This document shows, one piece after another, positions 23,909 through 32,703 of a DNA stretch of 64,000 nt. The DNA lies in NCBI RefSeq assembly GCF_029223485.1, contig NZ_JARHTP010000010.1:248001-312000 (forward strand), written 5' to 3'. Every line of letters starts with the position of its first letter. The first letter of the stretch is position 1. Below the pieces are notes generated by a model. That model was not told where the DNA came from and made no database searches. It was given only the letters and a program-made list of their open reading frames with translations. The DNA comes from Streptomyces coacervatus. Its GTDB lineage: Bacteria; Actinomycetota; Actinomycetes; Streptomycetales; Streptomycetaceae. The position numbers and the translations under genes were made by a program.

Positions 23909-25534
23909 ATGAACCTCCCCGTCGTACAAGCACGCCTGACCGAGGCCGACCTGGAACGGATCCGGGGTGCGGTCGCCCACGTCCGTGCGCACGACACGGA
24001 CCAGGTCCTGGCCGACCTGCTACCCGACCTGACCGCCGAGGAACGGGCCGACGTCTCCCGCCACCTGGTGTTCGACCACACCGCCGTGCTCGTCTTCCCC
24101 GACTCCCTCGACGGGCTGTGCGAGGAACTGCGCCGGTGCGGGCTGGAGCCGGGTGACGTCACGCCGAGTGTGGTGGTGCGGGGACGGCTGGCCCGGCGCT
24201 ACGGCGCGCTCATGGGCGAGACCCCGGTCGGCATCGTGCACGCACCCGTCGACGGACGGAGCGTGGAGATCTTCGCCCTGCCCGTGCCGCCGCACTCCCC
24301 GCTCCAGGCCGTCGCCGCCGACGAACGCGCCGCCGAGCACGAGGCACACCACGCCTTCGCCCTGGCCTCGCCGGGCGTGGTGGCACCGGCCGGGCTGCGG
24401 ACGCTGCTCCAGGAGCGGGCCGGCGCGATGCCGGACGGCGGCGGCTACAACGGCCACGAGGACGTCACCGTCCTCTACTTCCGCACCCGACACCACCGTC
24501 GCTTCGAACTGCGTCTCCCGGGCCGCCACGAGCCCCTGCCGGACCCCACGCTCTCGCTGCTCGGCGTCATGACGGGCGCCTGGGCCACCCAAGCGATCCG
24601 GACGATGGCCGAGTTGGCGATCGCCGACCACCTCGCCGACCACCCCGGCCTGGGCACCGCCGCCCTCGCGGACCTCACCGGTACCGACCCGGACGCACTG
24701 CGCCGCCTGCTGCGCTATCTGACCACCCTGGGCCTGCTGACCTCGGCCGAGGACACCTACCACCTCACCGCCCTCGGCCAACCCCTGCGCACCGGCACCG
24801 ACTTCTCCCTCCACCCGCTCGCGCTGCTGTACGGCGGCCCGTTCTACGACTCGTTCGCGGGCCTGACGCACTCCGTACGCACCGGGCAGGAAGCTTTCGC
24901 CCACCGCTACGGGCAGCACCACTTCACCTACTTCGCCGAACGCCCCGAGCTCGGCACGCTCTTCCATCGGTCGATGGCCGCCAGCGCGGAGATGTTCAAG
25001 CCGGTGCCCGCACTGGTCGACTTCTCCGGCGTACGGCGAGTGGTCGACGTCGGCGGCGGCAACGGCGCCCTGCTCGCCCGGCTGCTCCGGGCACACGACC
25101 ACCTGGAGGGCGTACTGCTGGAGCGCCCGGAGGCCCTGGAGGCGGCCCGCACGGAACTGACCGCGCTGGACCTGGCCGAGCGCTGCACCTTCGTCACCGG
25201 GGACTTCACGGAGGCGGTACCGGACGGAGGCGACGTCTACCTGCTCTCCCGAGTCCTCCACGACTGGGACGACGACCGCTGCCTGACCATCCTCCGCCGC
25301 TGCGCGGAGGCCATGCGCCCCGGCGCCCAACTCCTCGTGGTGGAACGCCTGTTGCCCCAGCACACGGCAGTGGCCTGGGACGTCCACATGCTCTGCAACG
25401 TAGGCGGCAGGGAACGAGACGAACCCCACTACCGCCAACTACTGAAGAAGGCAGGCTTTGCGGTCGGGGAATGCCATGGGCTACCCCTGGGGGCGTCACT
25501 GATCCACGCCGTGAGGGCAACACCCTGCTTCTAG
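23909..25534 (+). CDS. O-methyltransferase with an unrecognised N-terminal domain of about 215 residues
   Basis: A 541-residue protein. The C-terminal 325 residues form a COMT/DmpM-type SAM-dependent methyltransferase: dimerisation helices (LLGVMTGAWATQAIRTMAELAIADHL), the winged region, SAM motif VVDVGGGNGALLARLL (about 374-389), and the catalytic-His segment SRVLHDWDDDRC. Usual family length is 330-350, so residues 1-215 are extra. That part (LTEADLERIRGAVAHV ... SVEIFALPV ... YNGHEDVTVLYFRTRHHRRFELRLPG) is acidic and His-rich, with no motif I know. It follows the PHBH-like gene and probably methylates its phenolic product. A repeat element begins at its stop codon. Confidence 0.82.
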   Translation: MNLPVVQARLTEADLERIRGAVAHVRAHDTDQVLADLLPDLTAEERADVSRHLVFDHTAVLVFPDSLDGLCEELRRCGLEPGDVTPSVVVRGRLARRYGALMGETPVGIVHAPVDGRSVEIFALPVPPHSPLQAVAADERAAEHEAHHAFALASPGVVAPAGLRTLLQERAGAMPDGGGYNGHEDVTVLYFRTRHHRRFELRLPGRHEPLPDPTLSLLGVMTGAWATQAIRTMAELAIADHLADHPGLGTAALADLTGTDPDALRRLLRYLTTLGLLTSAEDTYHLTALGQPLRTGTDFSLHPLALLYGGPFYDSFAGLTHSVRTGQEAFAHRYGQHHFTYFAERPELGTLFHRSMAASAEMFKPVPALVDFSGVRRVVDVGGGNGALLARLLRAHDHLEGVLLERPEALEAARTELTALDLAERCTFVTGDFTEAVPDGGDVYLLSRVLHDWDDDRCLTILRRCAEAMRPGAQLLVVERLLPQHTAVAWDVHMLCNVGGRERDEPHYRQLLKKAGFAVGECHGLPLGASLIHAVRATPCF

Positions 25535-25562
25535 GGGCGCGGGGAACTGCGCGATCAGCCAC
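25534..25562 (+). repeat. Intergenic repeat family 1, copy 1
   Basis: A 29-nt element starting GGGGCGCGGGGAACTGCGCG and ending ATCAGCCAC, overlapping the last base of the methyltransferase stop codon. Six other copies occur in the window (27354, 32652, 39451, 47926, 50617, 59409). Confidence 0.85.
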
Positions 25563-25603
25563 AACGCACCCGCACCCGGAAACGCACCGCACCCCTACGA
25601 CGA

Positions 25604-27202
25604 TTAGCCGGCTTGTCCCATCCCAGCAGCGTTGGGCCAGCTCTGGGCGTTGGGCCACCCGGTCGCCGGGGCCGGAGTCAGCCCTGGCCCGGTGGTGCCC
25701 CGTACCTGCGCGGCTGTGAGACCCCCGCGGGCCGGGACGCCGGGTGGCGTCGGGCCGGGCGCCGGCATGGGAGCCGGTACGGGCTGCATCGGCGCCTGGG
25801 CCGCCGCCGGCATCGGCTGCGGGAACTCCTGAGGCGCCACAGGCATGGGCACAGGCATGGGCTGCGGAACCGGAACCTGCTGAGGCGCCGCCGGCATGGG
25901 CATGGGCATGCCGGTGCCGGCGGCCGGGGCGGCTGCGAGCCCCGGATATCCGCCGCCGGCACCGACGGCCTGAGCGGCAAGGCCTTGCATGCCCGCCCCG
26001 TTGGTCGCACCGACCAGTCGGTCCACGGCCGCCGTACCCGAGCTGTAGCTGGTCCCGGTGCCCAGCTCGGGTACGGCGGCTCCCCTCCTGGTCCCGTAGA
26101 GCACCTGTTCCAGGCCGGACACCAGGCGACGCACATCCACCTGGGGGCGCACCACGAGTCGCAGGAAGCGGCTGGACGAACCGATCTTGTTGCCGCACTC
26201 GCGGACCAGGATCCGGTGCTCGGTGAGCATGCGGTCCCGGACCACGGTGCCTTCGGCGCCCACGGGGAGGCGCACGAAGAGGAAATTGCCCTGGGAGGGG
26301 TAGACGGTGAGACCGGGGAGCGCCGAGAGCTGGCTCGCCATGTCCAGGCGGTCACGGCGCACCTGGTGGAGGCTCTGCGCATACTCGGCGCCGTGCTCCT
26401 TCAGCATGAACACGACGTACTCGGCGAAGGCGTTGAGGTTCCACTTGGGGAGCATGGAGCGGATCCGGCCCGCGAGCGCAGGGTTGGCGACCAGGTAGCC
26501 GAAACGTATGCCGTGCAGGCCGAAGTTCTTGCCGAGGCTGCGCAGCACGACGACGTTCGGGCGGATCATCGCCTCCTGCACCACGGACGGTTCGGCCTCG
26601 GCGTCGGCGAATTCGAGGAACGACTCGTCGATGACGACCAGGTCCAGGTCGGCCATGGCGTCCATGAACTGCACCAGCGCCTGCTTGTGCAGAAAGCCTC
26701 CGTCGGGGTTGTTCGGGTTGCAGATGACGGCGACCCGGGTGCCCCGGGCCCGGATGAACTCGGCGTACTTGGCGAGGTCCAGGGCGAAGCCGCTGGACTC
26801 CTGCAGGGGGAACATGTCGACCCGCTTGCCGGTCTCCATCGGCTGGTCGGTCCAGCGGCCGAAGGTGGGGACGGGGATGGCGAGGGACTCGCGGACCATC
26901 AGGTGGTCGATCCAGGTGATCAGTTCGGTCGAGCCGTTGCCCATCGCCACGCACTGCGGCGGCAGCTGGAGCAGGCTGCACAGCTCGGCCGTGATCGTGT
27001 CGGCGCTGCTCGGGTAGTACGTGACGATGTCGCGGAGGCGGGTCGCCATCTCCTCGAACATCGCCGGGGTGGGGAAGTACGGATTGCAGGGAATGCAGAA
27101 GTCCACGGGCCCGGTCCCGTCGCCGCCCTCACGCGTCAACGCCGCCATCGACGGGCTGTGTGCCGCGTTGCTGCGGAACAGCGAGGTGACGTTGTCGGGC
27201 AT
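25604..27202 (-). CDS. Class I/II aminotransferase (HisC-like) with Pro/Met-rich C-terminal tail
   Basis: A 532-residue protein. Residues 1-375 are a fold-type I PLP aminotransferase close to histidinol-phosphate aminotransferase: GNGSTELI, CNPNNPDGGFL, VVIDESFLEFAD and the PLP lysine in SLGKNFGLHGIRFGYL. Residues about 400-532 are low complexity, rich in Pro, Met, Ala and Gly (MPMPMPAAPQQ, PMPVPMPVAPQ), with no counterpart in HisC. The ATG has GGAGGTT upstream. No his operon is nearby, so a role in amino-acid or specialised metabolism is possible. It follows galM on the same strand after a leader with hairpins. Confidence 0.82.
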   Translation of the reverse strand: MPDNVTSLFRSNAAHSPSMAALTREGGDGTGPVDFCIPCNPYFPTPAMFEEMATRLRDIVTYYPSSADTITAELCSLLQLPPQCVAMGNGSTELITWIDHLMVRESLAIPVPTFGRWTDQPMETGKRVDMFPLQESSGFALDLAKYAEFIRARGTRVAVICNPNNPDGGFLHKQALVQFMDAMADLDLVVIDESFLEFADAEAEPSVVQEAMIRPNVVVLRSLGKNFGLHGIRFGYLVANPALAGRIRSMLPKWNLNAFAEYVVFMLKEHGAEYAQSLHQVRRDRLDMASQLSALPGLTVYPSQGNFLFVRLPVGAEGTVVRDRMLTEHRILVRECGNKIGSSSRFLRLVVRPQVDVRRLVSGLEQVLYGTRRGAAVPELGTGTSYSSGTAAVDRLVGATNGAGMQGLAAQAVGAGGGYPGLAAAPAAGTGMPMPMPAAPQQVPVPQPMPVPMPVAPQEFPQPMPAAAQAPMQPVPAPMPAPGPTPPGVPARGGLTAAQVRGTTGPGLTPAPATGWPNAQSWPNAAGMGQAG

Positions 27203-27219
27203 GGAACCTCCGTATGAGG

Positions 27220-27286
27220 CGGGCCCGGCAGGGACGACCGGGCCCGTCGTGTTTGGGTGGCCCGCGCGGGGGAGCACGGGCCGCCC
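27220..27286 (-). terminator. Two GC-rich hairpins in the aminotransferase leader
   Basis: Stem 1 is CGGGCCCGG/CCGGGCCCG (27220-27246, 9-nt loop). Stem 2 is GGGTGGCCCG/CGGGCCGCCC (27255-27286, 12-nt loop, one G-U). They lie 18-85 nt before the aminotransferase start on the minus strand and could end galM transcripts or attenuate the aminotransferase. Confidence 0.45.
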
Positions 27287-27342
27287 TTAGATACGGAGGC
27301 TGGAGTGGCGTTGTTCAACGCATGTGAAGAAGAGGTGAGTCA

Positions 27343-27382
27343 GCGCCCCTTCAGGGGCGCGGGGAACTGCGCGACCAGCCAC
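27343..27382 (+). repeat. Intergenic repeat family 1, copy 2 (with 5' hairpin)
   Basis: GCGCCCC-TTCA-GGGGCGC hairpin (27343-27360) continues into the family-1 core ending GACCAGCCAC at 27382. It sits between galM and the aminotransferase gene. Confidence 0.88.
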
Positions 27383-27421
27383 AACGGACCCGCAGTTCCC
27401 CACGACCTCAAGAGCCCACCG

Positions 27422-28591
27422 TCACGCGGTGAACGTGTGCACCGTACGGGTCCGGTACGTCTGCCCCGGCCGCAGCACCGTGGACGGGAAGTTCGCATGG
27501 TTCGGCGAGTCCGGGAAGTGCTGCGTCTCCAGGCACAGGGCGTCACCCTGGCGGTAGGTGCGGCCGCCCGTCCCCGTCAGCGTGCCGTCGAGGAAGTTGC
27601 CGGAGTAGAACTGCAGGCCCGGCTGGTCGGTGGCGATCTTCAGGGTGCGGCCGGAGCGCGGGTCGCGCAGGGTCGCGACGTGCTCGGGCTTGGACGTGAT
27701 GCCCTTGTCCAGGACCCAGTTGTGGTCGTAGCCCTTGGCCTGCACCTGCTGGACATGGGCGGCGCGGATGTCGCGGCCGATCGGCTTGGTCTTGCGGAAG
27801 TCGAAGGGGGTGCCGTGCACCGTCGCCAGTTCGCCCGTGGGGATCAGGCCCGTGTCGGTGGGCGTGTAGCGGCCGGCGGCGATCGTGAGCTCGTGGTCCT
27901 CGATCGTGCCGCTGCCCTCGCCGGCCAGGTTCCAGTAGACATGGCTGGTGAGGTTGACGACCGTGGCCTTGTCGGTGGTGGCCTCGTAGTCGATGATCCA
28001 GGCGCCGTGCCTGGTGAGCGTGTACGTCACCTTGGCCTTCAGGGTGCCGGGGTAGCCCATCTCGCCGTCGATGCTGGTGTAGTGCAGGACCAGGCCGACG
28101 TCGGAGCCCTTGGCGAACGGCTCGACGTCCCAGATGTGCTTGTCGAAGCCCTGCTTGCCGCCGTGCAGGCTGTTGACGCCGTCGTTCACGGACAGCTGGT
28201 AGCTCTTGCCGTCCAGGGTGAACTGGCCCTTGGCTATGCGGTTGCCGTAGCGGCCGATGAGGGCGCCGAAGTACGGGGTCTTGGCGACGTAGTCGTCGAT
28301 GTTGTCGAAGCCCAGGGAGACGTTGGTGTAGCGGCCGTGCCGGTCCGGGATCTCCAGGCCCTGGACGACACCGCCCCAGTTCAGGACCTTCAGCCGGGTG
28401 CCGCCGTTCTCCAGCGACCAGCGGTAGATCTTCGTACCGTCAGCGAGCTTGCCGAAGAGCTCCTTCACCGGCTTCCTGCCTCCCGAGGCGGACGGGGCGG
28501 CCTGAGCGGAGCCCGTGCCGAGGGTGGTCGCGGCGATGCCCGCGGCCGCGGCTCCTGCTCCTGCGATGACTGTGCGTCTGTTCAGTTCCAT
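27422..28591 (-). CDS. galM: Exported aldose 1-epimerase (galactose mutarotase)
   Basis: A 389-residue mutarotase interconverting alpha and beta anomers of galactose or similar sugars. An RR-containing signal (LNRRTVIAGAGAAAAGIAATTLG, residues 3-25) implies Tat export. The domain shows IGRYGNRIAKG, NSLHGGKQGFDKH, the catalytic His in VVNLTSHVYWNL and the catalytic Glu in LETQHFPDSPNHANFP. It is downstream of the sugar ABC transporter genes on the same strand, separated by 57 nt with a hairpin. A second, cytoplasmic-looking galM occurs at 48 kb. Extracellular mutarotation could supply the anomer preferred by the transporter, which is inference. Confidence 0.92.
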   Translation of the reverse strand: MELNRRTVIAGAGAAAAGIAATTLGTGSAQAAPSASGGRKPVKELFGKLADGTKIYRWSLENGGTRLKVLNWGGVVQGLEIPDRHGRYTNVSLGFDNIDDYVAKTPYFGALIGRYGNRIAKGQFTLDGKSYQLSVNDGVNSLHGGKQGFDKHIWDVEPFAKGSDVGLVLHYTSIDGEMGYPGTLKAKVTYTLTRHGAWIIDYEATTDKATVVNLTSHVYWNLAGEGSGTIEDHELTIAAGRYTPTDTGLIPTGELATVHGTPFDFRKTKPIGRDIRAAHVQQVQAKGYDHNWVLDKGITSKPEHVATLRDPRSGRTLKIATDQPGLQFYSGNFLDGTLTGTGGRTYRQGDALCLETQHFPDSPNHANFPSTVLRPGQTYRTRTVHTFTA

Positions 28592-28615
28592 GTTGTGCGG
28601 CTCCCATAAAGGGTG

Positions 28616-28640
28616 GGGCCCCGCCTTTCGGACGGGGCCC
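28616..28640 (-). terminator. Hairpin between transporter permease and galM
   Basis: GGGCCCCG and CGGGGCCC form an 8-bp stem with a 9-nt loop in the 57-nt gap. It may lower galM expression relative to the transporter or end the transporter transcript. Confidence 0.5.
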
Positions 28641-28648
28641 AGCTGGAC

Positions 28649-29896
28649 TTACGAACCTGACTTGCGCTTGTTCCACACGTCGAAGCCGACCGCGGCCAAC
28701 AGGGCCAGGCCCTTGATGACCTGCTGCCAGTCGGTGCCGACGCTGAGGAGGTTCATGCCGTTGTTCAGCACACCGAGGACGAGACCACCGATGATCGCAC
28801 CGAGGACGGTACCCACACCGCCGCTCATGGACGCACCACCGATGAACGACGAGGCAATCGCCTCGAGTTCGAAGTTCAGGCCCGCCTTCGGTGAGGCCGC
28901 GTTCAGACGGGCTGCGACCACCAGACCCGCCAGGGCCGCGAGCACGCCCATGTTCAGGAAGACAAGGAAGGTGACCTTCTTGTCCTTGACGCCGGACAGC
29001 TTGGCCGCCGGCAGGTTGCCGCCGATCGCGTAGATGTGCCGGCCGAAGACCGCGTTGCGCATGACGTAGCCGTAACCGACCACCAGCACACCGAGGACGA
29101 TCAGGATGACCGGGGCGCCCTGGTAGCTGGCGAGCAGCATCGTCACCGCGATGACCGCCGCGGCGATGGCGGTCAGCTTCAGCAGGAAGGCGTTGCGCGG
29201 CAGCACGTCCAGCGAGAACTCCTGCTCGCGCTTGCGGGCGCGGACCTCCTGGAAGAGCACCGAGGCCAGCAGGACGAGGCCCAGCAGCAGCGTGAGGTTG
29301 TGGTAGTTGGTGTTCGGGCCGACCGCCGGCAGGAAGCCGTTGCCGAGCTTCTGCAGGCCGTTCGGGAACGGGCCGAGGGTCTGGCCCTGGAGCAGGATCT
29401 CCGTCAGACCGCGGAAGAGCAGCATGCCCGCCAAGGTCACGATGAAGGACGGTATGCCGAGATACGCGATCAGGAAGCCCTGCACCGAGCCGGCCACCGC
29501 GCCCATCAGCAGGCACAGCACCAACGCGAGCGGCCACGCCATATGGTGATTGACCATCAGTACGGCCGAGAACGCGCCGACGAACGCCGTGAGCGAGCCG
29601 ACCGACAGGTCGATGTGCCCGGCGATGATCACCAGCATCATGCCGATGGCGAGGATCAGGATGTAGCTGTTCTGCAGTACCAGGTTGGAGACGTTGCGCG
29701 GAAGCAGCAGTTTGCCGTCGGTCCAGACCTGGAAGAGGACGACGATCAGGCCCAGCGCGAGCAGCATGCCGTGCTGCCGCATGTTGCGGCGCAGGCCGCC
29801 CAGGATCAGCTGCAGCAGGTTGCCGTCGGCGGCGGGGCCTCCGCTCTTGCCGGGCGGCGCCGAGGCCGGGACCTTGTCCGTCACATCCGTGCTCAT
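28649..29896 (-). CDS. mmsB: Multiple-monosaccharide ABC transporter permease
   Basis: A 415-residue integral membrane protein with about ten hydrophobic segments of the RbsC/XylH/GguB class. Signature parts are GHIDLSVGSLTAFVGAFSAVL, ILAIGMMLVIIAG, GIPSFIVTLAGMLLFRGLTEILLQGQ and the C-terminal ALAGLVVAARLNAASPKAGLNFELEAIASSFIGGASMSGGVGT. It forms the channel for hexose or pentose uptake with the ATPase, whose stop it overlaps by 4 nt, and the binding protein. Length above 400 and the insert between helices fit the GguB/MmsB subgroup rather than RbsC (about 320). Confidence 0.93.
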   Translation of the reverse strand: MSTDVTDKVPASAPPGKSGGPAADGNLLQLILGGLRRNMRQHGMLLALGLIVVLFQVWTDGKLLLPRNVSNLVLQNSYILILAIGMMLVIIAGHIDLSVGSLTAFVGAFSAVLMVNHHMAWPLALVLCLLMGAVAGSVQGFLIAYLGIPSFIVTLAGMLLFRGLTEILLQGQTLGPFPNGLQKLGNGFLPAVGPNTNYHNLTLLLGLVLLASVLFQEVRARKREQEFSLDVLPRNAFLLKLTAIAAAVIAVTMLLASYQGAPVILIVLGVLVVGYGYVMRNAVFGRHIYAIGGNLPAAKLSGVKDKKVTFLVFLNMGVLAALAGLVVAARLNAASPKAGLNFELEAIASSFIGGASMSGGVGTVLGAIIGGLVLGVLNNGMNLLSVGTDWQQVIKGLALLAAVGFDVWNKRKSGS

Positions 29897-31443
29897 CGGG
29901 TTACCTCTTTGTCCTTCGTCATCTGGCGCATCAGCACTTCCTGCGTGGCCTCGCCCCGCGGGACCTCACCCGTGAGCCGCCCGGCGGCCATGGTGTAGAT
30001 GCGGTCGCACATTCCGAGCAGCTCCGGCAGCTCGGAGGAGATGAAGACGACCGCCTTGCCCTCGGCGGCCAGCTGGTCGATGACCGTGTAGATCTCGTAC
30101 TTGGCGCCCACGTCGATACCGCGCGTCGGCTCGTCCAGGATCAGCACCTCGGGACCCGCGAAGATCCACTTGCTGAGGACGACCTTCTGCTGGTTGCCGC
30201 CGGACAGCTTGCCCACCGGCTCGAAGACGGTCGGCGCCTTGATGTTCATGGACTTGCGGAAGCGCTCGGCGACCTTGCGCTCCTCGTGCTCGTCGACCAC
30301 ACCGCGCTTCGCGACCTTGTCCAGCGCGGTCAGCGAGATATTGCGGTTGATGGTGTCGATGAGGTTGAGGCCGTAGTGCTTGCGGTCCTCGGTGACATAG
30401 GCGATGCCGTGGTCGACCGCCTCCGAGACGGTCTTGGTGCGGATCTCCTTGCCGTCCTTGAGGACCGTGCCGCCCGCGTGCCGGCCGTAGGTGCGCCCGA
30501 AGACGCTCATGGCCAGCTCCGTGCGGCCCGCGCCCATCAGGCCCGCGATGCCGACGATCTCCCCGCGCCGCACATGGATCGACACATCGTCGACGACCTT
30601 GCGCTGCTGGTCGATGGGGTGGTGCACGGTCCAGTTGCGGATCTCCAGCGCGGGCGCCGCGTCCACCTCGCCCTCGTACGACGTGCGTTCGGGGAAGCGG
30701 TGGTCGAGGTCGCGGCCGACCATGCCGGAGATGATGCGGTCCTCGGTGGTCTCCGGCGCCTTCACGTCCAGCGTCTCGATGGTCTTGCCGTCGCGGATGA
30801 TCGTCACCGAGTCGGCGACCCGACGGATCTCGTTCATCTTGTGGGAGATGATGATCGAGGTGATGCCCTGCTTCTTCAACTCCAGGATGAGATCGAGGAG
30901 TTTGCCGCTGTCCTCGTCGTTCAGAGCCGCGGTCGGCTCGTCGAGGATGAGCAGCTTCACCTTCTTGGACAGCGCCTTGGCGATCTCGACCAGCTGTTGC
31001 TTGCCCACGCCGATGTCGGCGATCCGGGTCTCCGGGTGGTCGGTCAGACCGACCCGGCGCAGCAGCTCGGTGGCGTGCTTCAGCGTCTCGTTCCAGTTGA
31101 TGAACCCGCCCGAGGCGTGTTCGTTGCCGAGGAAGATGTTCTCCGCGATCGACAGGAACGGCACCAGCGCCAGCTCCTGATGGATGATCACAATGCCGTG
31201 CTGCTCGCTCGCCCGGATGTCCTTGAACTCGACGGTCTCACCCTCGAAGAGGATGTCGCCCTCGTACGTACCGTGCGGATGGACGCCGGAGAGCACCTTC
31301 ATCAAGGTGGACTTCCCGGCGCCGTTCTCACCGCAGATGGCATGGACCTCGCCCTGACGAACGGTCAGCGTGACGTCCGACAGCGCTTTGACCCCGGGAA
31401 AGGTCTTGACGATCGAGCGCATTTCCAGGACGGGTCCCGCCAT
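29893..31443 (-). CDS. mmsA: Multiple-monosaccharide ABC transporter ATP-binding protein (duplicated ABC)
   Basis: A 516-residue protein with two ABC domains, as in RbsA/XylG/GguA. Domain 1: Walker A GENGAGKSTLMKV, signature VGKQQLVEIAKAL, Walker B LLILDEPTAAL. Domain 2: degenerate Walker A GLMGAGRTELAM, signature LSGGNQQKVVLSKW, Walker B VLILDEPTRGIDVG. This pattern, with a degenerate second P-loop, is normal for the CUT2 class. It energises sugar import. The ATG at 31443 has GAAAGG 8 nt upstream. It lies 34 nt after the binding-protein gene and overlaps the permease start. Confidence 0.94.
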   Translation of the reverse strand: MAGPVLEMRSIVKTFPGVKALSDVTLTVRQGEVHAICGENGAGKSTLMKVLSGVHPHGTYEGDILFEGETVEFKDIRASEQHGIVIIHQELALVPFLSIAENIFLGNEHASGGFINWNETLKHATELLRRVGLTDHPETRIADIGVGKQQLVEIAKALSKKVKLLILDEPTAALNDEDSGKLLDLILELKKQGITSIIISHKMNEIRRVADSVTIIRDGKTIETLDVKAPETTEDRIISGMVGRDLDHRFPERTSYEGEVDAAPALEIRNWTVHHPIDQQRKVVDDVSIHVRRGEIVGIAGLMGAGRTELAMSVFGRTYGRHAGGTVLKDGKEIRTKTVSEAVDHGIAYVTEDRKHYGLNLIDTINRNISLTALDKVAKRGVVDEHEERKVAERFRKSMNIKAPTVFEPVGKLSGGNQQKVVLSKWIFAGPEVLILDEPTRGIDVGAKYEIYTVIDQLAAEGKAVVFISSELPELLGMCDRIYTMAAGRLTGEVPRGEATQEVLMRQMTKDKEVTR

Positions 31444-31477
31444 GGTGTGCCCTTTCAATCCGTAGGAATGGCCAGGA

Positions 31478-32587
31478 CTACTTCAGCTGGTCCGCCGTGT
31501 AGTAGCCGGTGTCGACCAGTTCCTTGGTGTAGTTGGTCTTGTCGACGCTCACCGGCTGCAGCAGGTAGGCGGGGACGACCTTGGTGCCGTTGTCGTACGA
31601 CTTGGTGTCGTTGATCTCGGGCTTCTTGCCGTTGAGGACGTCGTCGATCATGGTCGAGGCGACCTTGGCGAGCTTGCGGATGTCCTTGTAGACGGTCTGC
31701 GTCTGCTGGCCCGCGATGATCGACTTCACCGAGGCGAGCTCGGCGTCCTGACCGGTGATGACCGGCAGCGCCTTGCTGCCGGAGCCGTAGCCGTCCGACT
31801 TCAGCGCGGCGAGGATGCCGATGGAGATGCCGTCGTACGGCGACAGGACCGCGTCGACCTTGGCGCTGCCGTATGTGGAGGTGAGGATGTCCTCCATGCG
31901 CTTCTGCGCGGTGGCACCGTCCCAGCGCAGCGTCGTGACCTGGGTGAGCTTGGTCTGGCCGGACTTGACGACGAGCTGCTTCTTGTCGATGTACGGCTGG
32001 AGCACGCTCATCGCGCCGTTGAAGAAGTACTTGGTGTTGTTGTCGTCGTTGGAGCCGGCGAACAGCTCGATGTTGAACGGGCCCTTCTTGCCGCTGTCCA
32101 GGCCGAGCTTGTGCACGATGTACGTGCCCTGGAGCTTGCCGACCTTCTCGTTGTCGAACGAGGCGTAGTAGTCGACGTTCTTCGTGCCGAGGATCAGGCG
32201 GTCGTAGGAGATCACCGGGATCTTGGCGTCCGCGGCCTGCTGCAGCACGTTGTTCAGCGACTTGTTGTCGATGGCCGCGACGATCAGGCCCTTGACGCCC
32301 TGCGTGATCAGGTTCTCGATCTGCGAGACCTGCTGGTCGGGGTCGTCCTCGCCGTAGACCAGCTTGGTCTTGTAGCCCTTGGCCTCCAGGTCCTTGACGA
32401 CGTTCTTGCCGTCGGCGATCCAGCGCTCGGAGGACTTGGTGGGCATGGCGATACCGATGGTGCCGCCCTTGGCGCTGCCCGCCTTCTCCTTGCTGCCGCC
32501 TTCACCGCTCTGCCCGCAGGCGGACAGCGTGAGGGCGAGGGAGGCGGCTCCGGCTATGAGGGTGAGGGCGCTTCTACGAGTGCGCAT
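31478..32587 (-). CDS. chvE: Sugar-binding lipoprotein of the ABC transporter (ChvE-like)
   Basis: A 369-residue lipoprotein. The lipobox is LSAC (Cys near residue 24). The periplasmic-binding-protein type 1 fold follows (GTIGIAMPTKSSERWIADGKNVVKDLEAKGYKTKLVYGEDDPDQQVSQIENLI; VISYDRLI; LSPYDGISIGILAALKSDG; VITGQDAEL). It resembles ChvE/xylose-galactose-arabinose binding proteins of the multiple-monosaccharide system. First gene of the transporter operon. A short leader precedes it, then a family-1 repeat; I see no IclR-type site directly upstream. Confidence 0.93.
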   Translation of the reverse strand: MRTRRSALTLIAGAASLALTLSACGQSGEGGSKEKAGSAKGGTIGIAMPTKSSERWIADGKNVVKDLEAKGYKTKLVYGEDDPDQQVSQIENLITQGVKGLIVAAIDNKSLNNVLQQAADAKIPVISYDRLILGTKNVDYYASFDNEKVGKLQGTYIVHKLGLDSGKKGPFNIELFAGSNDDNNTKYFFNGAMSVLQPYIDKKQLVVKSGQTKLTQVTTLRWDGATAQKRMEDILTSTYGSAKVDAVLSPYDGISIGILAALKSDGYGSGSKALPVITGQDAELASVKSIIAGQQTQTVYKDIRKLAKVASTMIDDVLNGKKPEINDTKSYDNGTKVVPAYLLQPVSVDKTNYTKELVDTGYYTADQLK

Positions 32588-32640
32588 AGTGATCGTCCCT
32601 GTTCTTCTCTTCGTTGAGATGTTTGGCGAGGTCGGTTGAA

Positions 32641-32680
32641 GCGCCCCGTAAGGGGCGCGGGGAACTGCGCGACCAGCCAC
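32641..32680 (+). repeat. Intergenic repeat family 1, copy 3 (with 5' hairpin)
   Basis: GCGCCCC-GTAA-GGGGCGC hairpin followed by the core ending GACCAGCCAC. It lies between the binding-protein gene and the U32-like gene. Confidence 0.88.
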
Positions 32681-32703
32681 GACGGCCCCGCAGTCCCCAT
32701 TGG

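Noticed and set aside
22676..27202. A complete specialised-metabolite gene cluster
   Set aside because: Only a hydroxylase, a methyltransferase and a separately oriented aminotransferase are present; no core synthase, regulator or exporter adjoins them.
27308..27321. GCGTTG-TT-CAACGC as an aminotransferase operator
   Set aside because: The stem is short and alone in the window, and it is as likely to be part of the repeat-rich spacer.
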